Assembly (NCBI RefSeq): GCF_000565285.1
Contig: NZ_APVL01000004.1
Coordinates: 62,001-126,000 of the forward strand
Source: Cytobacillus firmus DS1
Lineage (GTDB): Bacteria; Bacillota; Bacilli; Bacillales; Cytobacillaceae
Direction of reading: 5' to 3'
Length of the DNA stretch: 64,000 nt
Position numbers and translations under genes: made by a program. Under the pieces are notes generated by a model. It made no database searches. It was not told the origin of the DNA and saw only the letters and a program-made list of their open reading frames with translations. This document shows, in pieces, positions 63,252-64,000 of this stretch (positions within the stretch are counted from its first letter, which is position 1; the number at the start of each line of letters is the position of its first letter).

Positions 63252-63689
63252 TTGCTTGCTACATTAGAAAGAATGGCTATTTTGGACAAAGCTGACGAAC
63301 TTGCAGCGATGATTACAGAATCTGAAGAAGCGGAACATTACCGCAAAAGTTTATATAAATTAAAGAACAGCCGTGAAACTCAAAGGAAGATACAGGATTT
63401 TATCAAAATGAAAGAACTGTATGAAGAAGTTCAGCGATTCGGCAAGTATCATCCGGAGTACAAGAGGGTGATGATGTCAATTAGGGAGCTAAAGCGCGAC
63501 ATGGACATGGACATCCATGTTGCGGAATTCAGAAGAGCAGAGACCGGCCTGCAAACCCTCCTGGATGAGGTAAGCATGCTGATAGGACGTTCTGTGTCAG
63601 AACATATTAAAGTTCCCACCGGCAATCCCTTCTTTGAATCAAGCTGCGGAGGAGGCTGCGGTTCTGGAGGCAGCTGCGGCTGTTCTTAG
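63252..63689 (+). CDS. ricF: RicF (YlbF), RicAFT complex subunit
   Basis: A 145-residue YlbF/YmcA-family helical protein (RKSLYKLKNSRETQRKIQDFIKMKELYEEVQRFGKYHPEY) with the characteristic Cys-rich tail CGGGCGSGGSCGCS. With YmcA (RicA) and YaaT (RicT) it forms a complex with Fe-S clusters that assists RNase Y mRNA processing and influences competence, biofilm and sporulation. TTG 63252 follows GGAGGTG. The tail cysteines used for cluster binding are intact. Confidence 0.95.
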   Translation: MLATLERMAILDKADELAAMITESEEAEHYRKSLYKLKNSRETQRKIQDFIKMKELYEEVQRFGKYHPEYKRVMMSIRELKRDMDMDIHVAEFRRAETGLQTLLDEVSMLIGRSVSEHIKVPTGNPFFESSCGGGCGSGGSCGCS

Positions 63690-63723
63690 AAAAGGGAAGT
63701 TCCCCGCCCGCAGAGGCAGCGTA

Positions 63724-63752
63724 CAAAACCAGCTAATGCTGGTTTTTTCTTT
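63724..63752 (+). terminator. terminator after ricF
   Basis: AAAACCAGC TAAT GCTGGTTTTTT. Confidence 0.9.
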
Positions 63753-63848
63753 TTAAATAAAATACGCAGTTTGAACCTTCCCATTGAAAACTGTTATTTT
63801 TCTATGCTAGACTAAATAAAACAAACGATCACTGAAGGGGAAAACTAT

Positions 63849-64000
63849 ATGCTTGGTCAAAGGCAAGGAATAATCGTATGGCTTTATTCTTTAAAGCAGG
63901 CAAAAATGTTAAGAAGATTTGGAAATGTCCATTATGTTTCAAAACGGCTCAAATATGTAGTGCTATACTGTGACCTTGCCGATACGGAAACCATTATGGA
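63849..64000 (+). CDS. ylbG: UPF0298 protein YlbG (partial, 5' end)
   Basis: The first 50 codons are in the window: [20 protein letters not shown], then [20 protein letters not shown], closely matching B. subtilis YlbG. Function unknown. ATG 63849 follows GAAGGGGA. The gene runs off the right edge. Confidence 0.93.
   Translation, partial: MLGQRQGIIVWLYSLKQAKMLRRFGNVHYVSKRLKYVVLYCDLADTETIM

Overview
The window is a contiguous stretch of low-GC Firmicute chromosome. Gene content and order follow the Bacillus subtilis ykuJ-ylbG segment closely: ykuJ, ykuL, ccpC, dapH-dapL, ykuT, ktrC, rpoY-rnjA, ykrA, def, ykyA, pdhABCD, slp, SR1, speA, yktA-yktB-ykzI-suhB, ylaF-typA-ylaH-ylaI-ylaJ-ylaK-ylaL-ylaN-ftsW, pycA, ctaA/ctaBCDEFG, ylbB-ylbG. 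TTG and GTG starts are frequent, Shine-Dalgarno sites are strong and rho-independent terminators are clean. It is most likely a mesophilic Bacillaceae member (Bacillus, Cytobacillus, Mesobacillus or similar); species cannot be fixed from the sequence alone. No tRNA, rRNA, CRISPR array, prophage or IS transposase was seen.

Layout. 0-6.8 kb: end of ykuJ, two small proteins, the c-di-AMP-binding CBS protein, a drug-efflux MFS pump, the LysR regulator CcpC, the acetyl branch of lysine/DAP synthesis and an MscS channel. 7-10.6 kb: a heterodimeric ABC exporter with one degenerate ATP site. 11-16 kb: KtrC, RpoY-RNase J1, a HAD phosphatase, peptide deformylase and a YjcZ-type miniprotein. 16-22.5 kb: YkyA and the pyruvate dehydrogenase operon. 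22.5-27.3 kb: an accessory stretch relative to B. subtilis (BCCT osmolyte transporter, lipoprotein deacetylase, small proteins) with two sigma-B-like promoters. 27.3-29.1 kb: the dual-function RNA SR1 with its peptide gene, facing speA. 29-42 kb: small conserved genes, SuhB, TypA, PIN-PhoH protein, YlaN and FtsW. 42-54.6 kb: pyruvate carboxylase, heme A synthesis and the caa3 oxidase operon, followed by the oxidase biogenesis factor CtaM. 54.7-64 kb: an Eis-like acetyltransferase, YtvI, CAP-domain proteins, a CBS protein, a thioesterase and the ylbD-ylbG cluster.

The genes link central carbon flow (PDH, pyruvate carboxylase, CcpC, SR1), heme A and oxidase assembly, c-di-AMP signalling (CbpB, KtrC, PycA as a known CbpB/DarB partner) and RNA turnover (RNase J1, RicF, PIN-PhoH).

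No wholly new multi-gene system is evident. The most interesting signals are non-coding: (i) SR1 with a perfect CcpN operator and a cre box; (ii) two dispersed intergenic repeat families, one modular and one whose two copies start exactly at a stop codon and differ by a deletion between short direct repeats; (iii) a perfect 17-bp palindrome in the rpoY-rnjA promoter; (iv) a structured ctaA-ctaB intergenic region with a ResD-type box, a minimal leader ORF and a 10-bp inverted repeat; (v) a probable CTG start in ylbC.
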